Shown piece after piece: positions 49,530-60,469 of a stretch of DNA of 64,000 nt; the stretch's first letter is position 1; the number at the start of each line of letters is the position of its first letter. The notes under the pieces are model-generated. The model ran no database searches and was not told the DNA's origin. It saw only the letters and a program-made list of their open reading frames with translations. Origin of the DNA: Psococerastis gibbosa (lineage: Eukaryota; Arthropoda; Insecta; Psocodea; Psocidae); assembly GCA_963971405.1 (NCBI GenBank), contig OZ020487.1:32039371-32103370 (forward strand), in the 5' to 3' direction. Both the position numbers and the translations under genes were made by a program.

Positions 49530-52500
49530 CTGAAAATTCAACAATGAACGTGGGTACTAATAACAGTGAAAATACCTCCAAAGGAAAGCAAAGGGGCAGA
49601 GGAAAGCACTCTGTGACATTTTCCTTTAAAACTTCTTCGTATAGAAAGAGCGTGGGAAGGATTCGCATTACATGCTAACCACCATAAGTTGCGTAAATAT
49701 TCGTGTTTCCAATGTTTCATTTAAAAATCTTTCCTGCATTACATACCTGGACATCGGCGCTGCCCGTAGCTGAAGGGCAGGAACGCGAATTTATTCCTCT
49801 TCTCCACCTCCTCCGGCAGAAACCTGTCAGGATCGAACTTGGTAGGGTTGGGGTAGATGTCGGGGTCTCTGTGCACATATGGCACAAACACACAACCGAT
49901 GGAGCCTTTCGGTAGTGTGTAGTCTCCTGTAACACAGCAAGACTCATTCATAAACTTTGTGCAGATTACAAATCTCCGTGAAGACAATATACAAAGGGAA
50001 GCTGGATTAGAACTGTACTGGTTGTTTACCCTAGCCATTATCTAAAGCGGCAATTCCACCGGCGATTTTACTTCATTTGTGATTTGAGATTTTTTTGTTT
50101 GTTTTGTTTTAAGGTGACTATTATGTTGATATTTAACTTATCTATTATAAATTAAGTCATAATATGGTAGAGACTTATTAATGATGTCAGCTACCATATC
50201 ATAACCATAGATAAATTAAGTATCTACATAATATATATATATACATTAAAACGAAACAAACAAAAATCTCAAATCACAAATGAATAAATTTGCCGGTGGA
50301 ATTGTCGCCTTATCGCTATTATTCAACCTGGGATGACGTCACATTGAAGGTATTTAAAGTAACTACGTTTATAACCTTGGTTCAATTTGTCCGATTTTCA
50401 TCAAACTATACCAAGTTAATAGGCATGGTCAGAAAATTAGAAAGCGCCCGAACCAAGTTCCCTGCTAAACAACTTGAGCACTTGGCTTGTGACGCCATTT
50501 CATCAGTTTAAATGAGTCAGTCCTTTCGCAAGGCAAGACAAGAAGTTGCTGGCACTGGTCTGAAAAAAAACCAAGGCAAGACAAGAAGATAGTATTTCTA
50601 GCCTTGTTTTGGCTTGCGCGAGTCACCATGCTTAACCGCGCTAATAAGCTGAATTATTGTTCCTCTGGTCCCGATTCAAGGGCAACAGAGGTCCTCCGAT
50701 GTTTTTTTTGTTTGTACTAAGTTATGCTAAGTATCCTTACAGAAGTCTACTTAAAATCATGCTAGTTTGAACATTTATTAACTACATTTTCTTCAATATC
50801 ATAACAAAACCTCCGGGGCCCACTCTAGCACCCTGTGGACCAACAGCCATACCAAGTAGAATACACCAGAACAGAGCCTTCTCAAAGCTGCAGCAAACTT
50901 GGCAGTGTGAACAGCGTAGGCAGGGGAACATGGGGGGATAAGATAACGCGCTGTCAGTTTAAATAAGTGTGTGGCGAGTTCTGGTCACCTCCGAATTAAT
51001 CGTGTGACTTTACTATGTTCCCCAATCGGTTCGGAATAAACTATAATCAGGAGATCCATCCTGCCAGTCAACTCCCCTGAGGTGAAGGAGTCTGCCCTTA
51101 GAAGTTAACAAGCAAACAGATTCAAGGGCGTGCCCAGGTTTTGATTTCGGGGGAGGTCCAAAAAAATATTTTACGTAATTTATTAATGGATAAATTCTTC
51201 AAACCATAACAGGTTTACACACAAAAATTCACTTCCATGGGGGTGGACTACCCCCCTGGGCACGGCCATGAACAGATTCACTCCCCCGGCAGGCTGATAG
51301 GGTTGCTTAATAAAGAAATGCTGAGAGCAGGCGATGAAAAACAAACAAACAAATAAACTTACACCATTTTTGGGCATAGCGGTTCTCTCACAAAATAAAT
51401 GTTTGTACGTAGAGAAAACAAGCGGTCAAGCCTCAGGCTAATTTAACACAAAACAAACAAAAAATCTCAAATGACAAATGACGAAAAATCGCCGGTGGAA
51501 TTTCCGCCTAATAGAAATTATTGTAATTTTAATGTTATATCTGCTCACCTACGACTAGTTCTTCTTTCACTGATCTGCTGAACATGGGTATTGACGGATA
51601 CAACCGGAGAGTTTCCTTCAGGACCTGAAAGTTATGTAGCATTTAAAATACAACAGTATAACTTTAACTGATAAATAGTATAGTATCCGGGCTTACGTTC
51701 TGATGTCGCCTTGTTCCTGCATACAATCTAAGAAGTACCACTGAAGATGTCGACTGTTGCCGTAACGTTTGGATGTACTTTTTAAGAGTATTGGATGACT
51801 GCTTCATCATCTGACTCCGGCCGTGAAATCTAATCTAATAGAAAAGACCGTGCGTAGCCATAAGCAAAGTATGACCCGTAGTGTGCAAAGTTGGGGGGAA
51901 ATGAATCCAGGTTGTAGGGTTACATGCTTAAAAAATGAAGATATCGGAAAATGAACAATTCAGTAGCAGGACAGAATGATGACAAAATTGCCCAGTAAGT
52001 TCTGAGCACTTGATCTTAGGTCCCAGAGTCACGGGAAACCATCTTAATAGCTTTATTTCAACTTTCGACGGCTTATGGTGTGAACCACCCGTTTACACCC
52101 GTGCCAATCTGTACTACCTACCGAGGACAGAGGGCCGAGGACTTTTTAGGTCAGCACGGCGGGGGAGAAGGCTAGGGGGGGGGGGGAGTTTGAGAGTTTA
52201 CAAACGTAATGGATTCATTAGTTAGCTGGAATCCCATTTTTACGCAGCCAGCTATTAGCAAATTTCAGTTTCACTATTAATATACCGTATCCATACATAC
52301 AGTATCGTTATTAATGCTGTACATATACTGTAAATACAATACATGACGCAAAGGGTCCCAAACGGTGGGTAAGCTGTCACTGGGGAACAGACAGACAACT
52401 TATTTCTTGAATAAATATGAGTATAACTGCATAATTTGCTAGTATAAACTTACTCGGTGTAAGTACTCGTATTTATCGAGGTCGGAGTCAGAGAATTCGC

Positions 52501-55500
52501 GTTTCTGCTTTTGTAGTTCCTTTTGGACTAGCTGGTCTTCGAGGTACACCCTCTCCTGGGCCTCAGGATGCATTGCTAGCATAACCAGACACGACGCTAT
52601 GGAGGTCGAAGTCGTCCCTGCTGCCTGAATTATTGAAAGGATTTGTATTATGTAATTATTATATAACTTATTCCCACACATTTTTCATTTCCTATTTTTA
52701 TGCGACAAAACTCAGTAATAACTTGACCGTGTGTAGTAGCGATGATCGGGTAACTTGCCCTCCCTAAATTTTCCAAAATTAATTTGATTCTTGAAATTTT
52801 TTGTTAGGCCAAAGAACTGCAAAATTATATAATGGTGTTAAATCAAAATTCATAGCATCAAAATTGGCTTGATATCCCACACCAAAGGCTTTAAAATGAG
52901 CTTTTATTTGATGTGTAACGTTACATAACTTTGCATTTTAAAATTTTGAGACACTATCTATGACCTCCCTCCCCCAAAAACTCCCCCTTTCCGACCCCCT
53001 GAAGAAGTTCAGTGCAACTGAAAGATCCCATCTCAAAATTTCTCAATAATAACTAAATCATAGGGTTTGGAGGGGCGGATGGCAATTGAAGCTTTGTTAT
53101 TACAAGCTAGTCAACAAAAAAAAACGTAAAAATGTGGCCAATAGACACTTGTAGACAGTGATTGACATTTTCGCGCCAATTCCTTATTTTTAAACTAATG
53201 TGCGAAATTATTTGTTTACTCTATATATGTGATAGAAAATGCTTCCTTTTTTTATAGCGTTGGGTGCTTTGAGGGGTGGTGGTGACCGCCCCCACCCCCT
53301 TTAATCCACCACTGCCCTGTATAGGACATGTACCTGAACGGAACATTTGCTGCAGTTAAAAAAATTTTAATGTCTGGTGCAACCTCTCACGTCGTGACGA
53401 CGTGGCAGGTGGCACTTGAAATACGAAAAATATATTGTTGATGGTAGCGCATGTCCCATCACTCCTATAATGTATGTAACTTTATAGGCACGTCTATCTT
53501 CATGAAAGCACTTTCGGACACACCGAGATCGGGCTCATCGCCTAAAATAATTTATCACGTGTTTAGAATTAATAGCGATGGGCGTTAATTCTATTTAATG
53601 TTATTTGTATATTGTAGTAATAAAATTTTACGTACTAACAGTACCTATTTACTGACTATACTTGCTATTTTATAACTTACATAACTGTTTACAATAGTTA
53701 CCCCAAACATCACGGTGGACATTTCAGCAAATATGTCAATGGTAGGGTCTTGCTCCACCTCACGAATTAGATTGTATATAAACTGATTTGGTGCTTGCTT
53801 GTTCATAGCTAAATACTCTGAATAAAAAAACATTGTATTAATTACCGTTCAGAAAGATCCTACCATCAGTTGAAACACTGAAGTTATACGCACTGTATGT
53901 CAACCAGGTAATGAGTGACATATGATGCAAATGTCAATAATATTAAAATTTGCTTGATGCTCATAGCTGCGTTTTGTGCTAACTTCCCGACCAAAATATG
54001 CACGAGCGTCATTTCGATTCCTTGGGGGCCAATTGACTCCCCAACCAAGGGTTGGGGAAACAGTACGCTAACGCTTCCTCTTAAAAACCACAAATTACCA
54101 GTTCTCTTTTTGTTGAACAGAGGTCTCCAGACATCATGTACTTCTGAGCGTAAAGTATGTAAGTTCCTTTTAAATGGAAACAATTTTTCAGAGAATGGAA
54201 AATCACTGGCGATTCCGTGAGCAACTAAATTAAATTCCATCTCCTCTAATTTGCTGTCCATCAATGTAATTATTGGTGAATCATAAGACACTAGTTGGTC
54301 CATAACTCCATCTGAAAATTCGACAAACAGCCACGGAGAGAATAAATCAATAGATTTCTGGTGGGAAGAAAATTAATAAATGTACATAATAGTCTCCTTA
54401 GTAACTTTGTAAAACTTGCTGTCACTCATTGTTAAAATTAACTTTGTATAGTTTTACGAATAAAATTAAATTAAAAATTCACAACCGGTTTCGGCTCACG
54501 CCATCGTCAAGTGTCAAGTCAAGTCCGGTTGTGAATTTTTAATTTAATTTAATTCGTAAAACTATACAAAGTTAATTTTAACAATGAGATTTATAAATGT
54601 TCCGTCTCTTGAATAAATCCAACCCTATTATGTATACAATAAATATAATAATGTATATATAATATATAAATTATATTCTGCGCCCAAATGAAAGACTAAG
54701 TCAAGTTGATACCTATTGTACTTGCAGAATTTAATTTGTTATAATTCAAATAAACAACGAAATAACTGTAAATTTCTTTATAAAATATAATAAATAATAC
54801 GCTGCACCTCTCATCAGAAGTTAGGTTAAGAGCGCCTCAGCAATCAGAGCTAGGGTCGAAGACCCACCATGTTGGATTTTCCTTATGTGTAAAATTTGTC
54901 AATATATTATTACCCATAACGTTTCTCACGCTGGCTTTAGTGGCGACATGTGACATTTTGAAAAATCCTTTCTCGACGTGTTTCTCTAAGTCTCTCAGTA
55001 GTGGATCAACACCTCTTACAATTGAACTAAAAATTATGTCTTCGGAGCTATTGTTGAACATCTGGTAGAACCGCTTCTTGCACTTTGGAAATTCATCCCC
55101 TCATACCAAGAACATAAAAAGTACTTAACTCTTTATACCGGATGCAAGACATAGGCAACTAGACTAGGGTATTCTACAATAGCAGGGGGGGGGGGCGTAA
55201 GCAAGGTCCCGCATAAGTACATTTTCAAGAATTTCCCATGCAAACATACCGTACCTAAAAACCACTAAACACTTACGATATTAACTCCGTCCTACGAGCA
55301 CCCTCCTTCCTCTCCGATGCGCTTTTGGAAACAAAACAACAGCCACAAATAATATCATACAATTCCTAAGAGCCGCTGGCCTCTTCTTCTACATTCATTT
55401 AACCATCCCCCTCCCTCCCCACTACTTACACAACAGAACGGATAACTTTCTACCACTAAATAATCGGTAAACATTCCCAATTTCCTAGCTCAAATTCCCA

Positions 55501-56875
55501 ACAGGGACCCGCGCTTTAAAAATAAAAAATAAAAATAAAAAAATAACTAACCGAATTCATTCAAGCAGATGTAAATTGGCTCAAGTTTATACTCATGCTT
55601 AGGTACGTATTATTACATCGAAGTGTTTAACAAACAAATAAATGACACAGGCATTGCACCCGTCATAAGACTATTCAGCTTTTTTTTTTTAAGTAAAATC
55701 AAAAAGAAAAGAAAAATCAGCCCATGCTTACCACTAACGGATATCAATCCATCATTGGTTTCACCCATAAAATAACTGACTCCTGCGTAGTGGCAATTTT
55801 TTTCCAGTAAATGTTTGCTGGAGAAGAACGGTTGAAAGTGGTCGACTTTCCTGAGTACGACAGAGAGCCACGGCAACCAAACCGCCAAAATTTCTACCTG
55901 ATCTGACCCCTTCATGTGCCTCAGAGTTTGGTACAAATCTGAAACAGGAATAAGGGTATGGCCAAGACACGCTAGTTTTCCAAAACAGACAGTCAGATTT
56001 CCAGGCAGGACCATAGCAACCGTATCAGTCGGGGCATGTGTGGCACGTACTCCGAAATCCATCCGAAAGGTTGTTGATTCGAGTCCTACACTTGCTACAT
56101 TTTCTGGTCATGCTGCGAAGGCATTTACTGCAAGTGGCCCCGGACCTTCCTATATGTGTGTAAAAGAGGGCTTTATAGTCCTAACTCCATCAGGTTGGCT
56201 TAATAACAAAACAAAAGTTATTAGTTAATTTATTTATTTATGTAGCACCTGCACTCAACATTCAAGAAAATACGGAACAGGAATGAACATATTATTTTCA
56301 TTCCGGTAAAATCCGGAGTCAGGGGTGTTCGTAACCTGCAGTACCTAAGGAACACTGCACGGCACCACCAGTGGGCCGATAATGACGATTGGTATTAACT
56401 TACTCCTGCAACGGTTGAAACTGTAAACAAACAAATTTTTTATTCGGTAGCACTTTACATTGTAAAAGTGTCTTGTTAACATTTTTAATACCAGAGTATT
56501 ATATTAACCCCGGTTTTACAATATAATCGCCATGATCGGGCCACAGATTAGGAACGAACAAAGTTCTTAACCTTATGTTCCTAGTATTTATTCTGAGATT
56601 GACTCGAGGGTATAAAATCATTAATTCTTTTTTGCACCTGACAGTGGAAGGTCCAATCGTCTCTCAATTATTTTAGCGATCGGTTGCAGCACAATGTTTT
56701 GTATTCCTGTTTGCTTTCTTACCTTCGTTCTCACTTTATGTCTCACTTTTATTGCTTTCCAATTTATACGTAGTATAAGGAAAGCTTTGTGACGGTCGAA
56801 ATGTTCGATTCCGAGATTTCAACGGATTTACACGTTTTAAGGTACCAGGAACCCAAAAAAGTGGTTTTTACGAAA

Positions 56876-56908
<33 letters not shown>

Positions 56909-57837
56909 GTCTGCCTGTCTGTCTGTCTGTTCGTCGATTTCCGGGCAAACTACTCGGTTGATTTTGATGAAATTCGGCATGTTGGTTCACAAAAATCATA
57001 CCTCGGGAGTCGGGATTCTTTTTTTATTTTGGGCTAACTCAATTTGGGGGGGTTTTATTCTCAAAAAACTAACAAAAAAACGTCTAAAAAAATTATTTCC
57101 CAAAAACCGCTCCAACGATTTCTTTTAAATCGACATATAATGTAGTTGATGTTAATATTGATAAAATGCGGGGGGTCGCTTGCCCCCTGATAGTTTGCTT
57201 CTGGGGGTAAAAAATCACGCTCAAATGCATTGCGTGCCCTGCCAGTATTGCTGTGTGGTAATATGTCGGTCTGACCTATCTAGAATTTACCTCACAACCA
57301 GTGACGAGTGACGTCAGGTGGACAACCCCCCCCCCCCCCCCCCCCCGAGACATCGGAAATTTATCCATAGCAAATTATGTACCATGAAATTACTCATTTT
57401 CTCTATCTACTAATTTTGATAAATTGGAAAGCATGTTCGAGTAAACTCGGACCGGTTCTTTTAAAATGGTGTAATCCACTAGGCACCAACCCTGTTCATG
57501 TGAGTTTATTATCTACCTCGTAATTGAGCTGTGTTTTCCGTTGGCTAGGACAGTCAGGGGATGATTTCCGAGGGAGAACTCACCCCTGTCAACCATCCTG
57601 TCATCATTAAACAGCAAAGCTTTGAAAGGTAGCAATTGTTTTATGGTAAAGAAGCACAGATGTGGATGACTTACCATATTTATTCGTGAAAACGCGGAAG
57701 TAGCCCATCAAAAAATTCGGAATGTACGGTATTTCTCTGGGAAATTGAAAGGCGAATTTGTAAAAGCGGTAATTATCAAAAAAGTACTTTGCCAAAAAGG
57801 CAGACAACAAACTTAAGAGGAACCATAGTAGATACAT
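49351..57837 (-). CDS. Cytochrome P450 (CYP4-clan-like), complete nine-exon gene
   Basis: Nine exons in perfect phase: 57675-57837, 55732-55938, 54914-55099, 54099-54311, 53702-53817, 52454-52624, 51549-51624, 49747-49926 and 49351-49529. They total 1491 nt, 496 residues, the normal length of a microsomal P450. Start at the first ATG (MYLLWFLLSLLSAFLAKYFF, a hydrophobic membrane anchor); an in-frame TGA lies upstream. The family carries out heme-thiolate monooxygenation at the ER face. ExxR is E356-T-L-R359, the PERF-type motif is FDPDRF (408-413), and the heme loop is FSYGQRRCPG with Cys436. The C-helix WxxxR is F127-PKC-K131, and the I-helix AGxDTT is GAAGTT (295-300), so the acid is Gly. 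CYP4-clan placement rests on overall pattern. Introns are full of SINEs and MITEs. Confidence 0.9.
49747..49926 (-). CDS. P450 exon 8 (PERF and heme loop)
   Basis: Acceptor GTTACAG, donor CCAG|GTATGT. Encodes GDYTLPKGSIGCVFVPYVHR to FDPDRFLPEE and PFSYGQRRCPG. Confidence 0.92.
50044..50312. mobile_element. Nested hairpin MITE in a P450 intron
   Basis: AAAGCGGCAATTCCACCGGC and GCCGGTGGAATTGTCGCCTTA ends, with the inner GGTGACTATTATGTTGAT...ATCTACATAAT module shared with 29742-29985. An (AT)n run interrupts one arm. Confidence 0.7.
50843..51345 (+). repeat. 5S-rRNA-derived SINE, split by a hAT MITE
   Basis: Head CCAACAGCCATACCAAGTAG followed by AATACACC is strongly 5S-like. The body matches the copies at 33918 and 58198 (inverse), and the tail is AACAAACAAACAAATAAA. 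Interrupted at 51123-51270. Lies in the P450 intron between exons 7 and 8. Confidence 0.75.
51123..51270. mobile_element. hAT-type MITE 'GGCCGTGC', copy 4
   Basis: Starts CAAGGGCGTGCCCAGG and ends CCTGGGCACGGCCATG. Exact 8-bp duplication AACAGATT at 51115-51122 and 51271-51278, inside a 5S-SINE. Confidence 0.82.
51473..51516. repeat. Solitary MITE end
   Basis: TCTCAAATGACAAATGACG then CGCCGGTGGAATTTCCGCCTA matches the right end of 50044-50312, with no left partner nearby. Confidence 0.5.
51549..51624 (-). CDS. P450 exon 7 (K helix, ExxR)
   Basis: Acceptor CTTTCAG, donor GTAG|GTGAGC. Encodes VLKETLRLYPSIPMFSRSVK then EELVV. Confidence 0.88.
52454..52624 (-). CDS. P450 exon 6 (I-J helices)
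   Basis: Acceptor AATTCAG, donor CGA|GTAAGT. Encodes AAGTTSTSIASCLVMLAMHP through EAQERVYLEDQL to DLDKYEYLHR. Confidence 0.88.
53702..53817 (-). CDS. P450 exon 5 (H helix and start of I helix)
   Basis: Acceptor TTATTCAG, donor GGG|GTAACT, phase 0. Encodes EYLAMNKQAPNQFIYNLIRE to IDIFAEMSTVMFG. Confidence 0.85.
54099..54311 (-). CDS. P450 exon 4 (E-G helices)
   Basis: Acceptor AATTTTCAG, donor ACTG|GTAATT. Encodes DGVMDQLVSYDSPI through FNLVAHGIASDFPFSEKLFP to RPLFNKKRT. Confidence 0.8.
54425..54588. repeat. 164-bp hairpin in a P450 intron
   Basis: CTCATTGTTAAAATTAACTT and onwards pairs with AAGTTAATTTTAACAATGAG. The loop contains GGTTTCGGCTCACGCCATCG. Arms are about 65 nt and nearly perfect. 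Confidence 0.8.
54914..55099 (-). CDS. P450 exon 3 (C-D helices)
   Basis: Encodes GDEFPKCKKRFYQMFNNSSE and LLRDLEKHVEKGFFKMSHVA to NVM. Ungapped against the CYP4 pattern GDRWxxHRKLLTPxFH, Trp is Phe and Arg is Lys. Confidence 0.8.
55732..55938 (-). CDS. P450 exon 2 (beta-1 / B-helix region)
   Basis: Acceptor TGTTTCAG, donor AGTG|GTAAGC. Encodes DLYQTLRHMKGSDQVEILAV through SSKHLLEKNCHYAG to GLISVS, the stretch before the C helix. Confidence 0.85.
56060..56242 (+). repeat. tRNA-derived SINE (family 1), 5'-shortened
   Basis: Starts just before the B box (GTTGATTCGAGTCCTACAC). Body TAGTCCTAACTCCATCAGG and an AATTTATTTATTTATG tail. In P450 intron 1. Confidence 0.7.
56752..57460 (+). repeat. TGTC-repeat family, copy in P450 intron 1
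   Basis: Starts TTGCTTTCCAATTTATACG and ends ATTGGAAAGCATGTTCGAGT then AAACTCGGACCGGTTCTT, giving a GCTTTCCAATTTAT / ATAAATTGGAAAGC inverted pair. Contains (TGTC)n at about 56877-56932, a long C run near 57326 and no conserved protein. Confidence 0.75.
57675..57837 (-). CDS. P450 exon 1 (membrane anchor)
   Basis: MYLLWFLLSLLSAFLAKYFF, then a basic/aromatic linker and REIPYIPNFLMGYFRVFTNK. Donor TATG|GTAAGT. Confidence 0.85.
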
Positions 57838-57900
57838 GTCTAGTGCTTGTATTAAAGCAGCTGACAATCGTCAAAAGCACTAGCACACAGTCAATGAACA

Positions 57901-57907
57901 TTATATA
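57901..57907 (-). promoter_or_regulatory. Candidate TATA box of the P450 gene
   Basis: Minus-strand TATATAA lies 64 nt upstream of the ATG, so a start site ~30 nt downstream would leave a 5' UTR of about 35 nt. No clear initiator was found. Confidence 0.35.
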
Positions 57908-58197
57908 TTGGAAATTATCCTAATCGCGATTATCGCTTATTATAATGAACTATCAGTGAGAAAAAAACTGCACCATGACAATTAATTGCCATTGCAGTGG
58001 AGGGGGTCGTATTTGTTGAGGCAACTGTATCAATACAGACGTCCTGCAAACTGTCACAGGCACTAGGTGGCTTTCAACCGAGTATGGGAACAAACGTAGC
58101 GACCACCCAAATCAAGCTTAAAATTAAATAGAAGTTCTATTATAGAACAGTCGCATTGACCATATTCTAGTACCTAGCAGGAGCGTAGTGTAATTGT

Positions 58198-58552
58198 GTT
58201 GTTGTTTCTAACGCCTGCTTTCAGCATTTCTGCTTTAAGCAACCCTGTCAGCCTGGCGGGGGGAGTGAGCCTGTTTGTTAACTTGAGGCACCCTAAGGGC
58301 AGACTCTTTCACCTCGGGGAAAGGGAAGTTGACTAACAGGGTGGACCTCCTGATTATAGTGGATTCCGAACCACTTGGGGAACATGGTAAAGTCACACGA
58401 TTAAATCGGAGGTGACCAGGACTCGACTTATACTGCCTGAGCGAGTTATCATGTCCCACCAGGTTCCCCTGCCAACGCTGTGCACACTACCAAGTTGCCG
58501 CAGTTTGAAACATGCTCTGCTCTAATGGAATCAACATGGTAAGGCCGTTGGT
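58198..58552 (-). repeat. 5S-rRNA-derived SINE, copy 2
   Basis: Identical over about 349 bp to 33918-34266 (offset 24280), with its own duplication TAGTGTAATTGT on both sides. Lies just upstream of the P450 gene. Confidence 0.8.
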
Positions 58553-58669
58553 AGTGTAATTGTAATTTTTTTGTCGGAAAGACTTTTTATGGACCCAGAC
58601 TCATAGTAGCCCATAGGTCCCTTGTTCAATGTCAACGACACCATGGATTTCGGACATTTTTGCTTTCCA

Positions 58670-59244
58670 ATTTATACGTAGTATAAGGAAAGCATTGTGA
58701 TGGTCAGAATTTTCGATTCCGAGATTTCAACGGATCTACACGTTTCAAGGTCCCAAATAAGTGGTTTTTACGAAATGTCTGTCTGTCTGTCGCTCTGTCT
58801 GTCTGCCTGTCTGTTCATCGATTTCCGGGCAAACTACTCTGGCAATTTTGATGAAATTTTGCTCACATAAATCATGCCTTGGAACCATTTCTTTATTTCG
58901 GGGTAACTCAATTTTGGGGGTTTTTATTTTCAAAAAACTCCAAACAAACGAACTTCTAAAAAAATTATTTCTCAAAAACGGCTCCAACGATTTCTTTTAA
59001 ATTCACCTGTATTGTAGTCGTTATTAATGTTAACAAAATGCGGTGGGCCGATGACCCCTTGATAATGTTTTTGGGGGTAAAAATAAAAACAAGTCAATTT
59101 TCAAGAAATCATTTGAAATTCACGCTCCAATACATTGCGTGCCGTGCCATTATTATTAAATTATTTACTATGCAATAACTAATTATCTGTATCTACTAAT
59201 TGATACATTTGAAAGCATTTTCGGGTAAACTCGGACCGGTTCTT
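58670..59244 (+). repeat. TGTC-repeat family copy
   Basis: TTGCTTTCCAATTTATACG start, a short TGTC tract, and end GTAAACTCGGACCGGTTCTT. Has several internal losses compared with 59573. Confidence 0.7.
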
Positions 59245-59572
59245 TGTATAGTTTCTGTATTTAAAATTTGGTCATTGACAAACTGATATAAATTCTCGAT
59301 GTCAACCTACATCGGCTACAAGCGATAATGGACAAGCTGAGACAAACTTACCATTGACGCAATGAAACAGGCGAAAGCACGACTTAACCAAGTACTTATA
59401 CGAATCTAGCAGGTGCGTAGGCACATCAAGTCTGGCAATGAAAATGTATTTACTGTATAGTACTGTATTGTACAATATAATACCTGACGGGGCCTGCAAA
59501 TACCATGACTATATTGAATATATATCAGACTGTTTGGTTGTACAGTCGCAGCATCCGACGCATATTTCCTTT

Positions 59573-60462
59573 TTGCTTTCCCATTTATACGTAGTATAAG
59601 GAAAGCTTTGTGACGGTCGAAATTTTCGATTCCGAGATTTCAACGGATTTACACATCTTAAGGTACCAGGAACCCAAAAAAGTGGTTTTTACGAAATGTC
59701 TGTCTGTCTGTCGTTCTGTCTGTCTGTCTGTCCGTCTGTCTGTCTGTGCTTCGATTTCCGGGCAAACTACTCGGTCGATTTTGATGAAATTCGGCATGTA
59801 GGTTCACAAAAATCATACCTCGGAACTATTTTTTTTATTTGGGGCTAACTTAATTTGGGAGGGGGACGTTTATTCTCAAAAAACTCCAAAAAAACGGCTA
59901 AAAAATTTATTTCTCAAAAACGGCTCTAACGATTTCTTTTAAATTCACATATATTGTATTGGTTATTAATGTTAACGAAATGCGGGGGGTCGCTTGCCCC
60001 TTGATAGGTTGCTTCTGGGGGTAAAAAAAATAAAAATAACTAAATTTTAATGAGAAATGACTAAAAAATAATTTTTCTGCGAAACCTTTCTATCGATGAT
60101 TTCTACCTTCAGGTATGTTTTAGATGTTAAATTGAGTAATGAAACCGGACAGGTTGCTTTCCCAGAAAAGTATTTGGTTTTGTAAAAAAAATGTTTCATT
60201 TGAAAAAAATGATAGAAAATTCACGCTCAAATGCATTGCGCGCCCTGCCAGTATTGCTGTGTGGTAATGTGTTGGTCTGACCTATCTAGAATTTACCTCA
60301 CCTCCAGTGCTCCAGTGACGTCAGGTGGACACCCCCCCCCCCCCCCCCGAGATATCGGAATTTTAACTATAGGAAAATTATTTACCATGAAATTACTCAT
60401 TTTCTCTATCTACTAATTTTGATAAATTGGAAAGCATGTTCGAGTAAACTCGGACCTGTTCT
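59573..60462 (+). repeat. TGTC-repeat family, longest copy
   Basis: TTGCTTTCCCATTTATACG start, TGTC tract at about 59698-59748, C run near 60333, end GAGTAAACTCGGACCTGTTC. Best template for a consensus of the family. Confidence 0.75.
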
Positions 60463-60469
60463 ACGTTAA

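Noticed and set aside
53884-54099. Extension of P450 exon 4 through the whole open frame to 53884
   Set aside because: A donor at ACTG|GTAATT and phase with exon 5 end the exon at 54099; the rest of the frame does not fit the family.
56789-57037. Leu-Ser-Val-Cys repeat protein
   Set aside because: The frame is a by-product of the (TGTC)n tract, and the reading changes between copies.
57838-57867. N-terminal extension of the P450 (SAALIQALD before MYLLW)
   Set aside because: It would start at TTG, and an in-frame TGA lies just upstream. The ATG at 57835-57837 opens a normal membrane anchor.
33918-58552. Identical 349-bp direct repeats as the two ends of one large retroelement
   Set aside because: Each copy has its own different target duplication and a 5S-like head, and the DNA between has no element genes.
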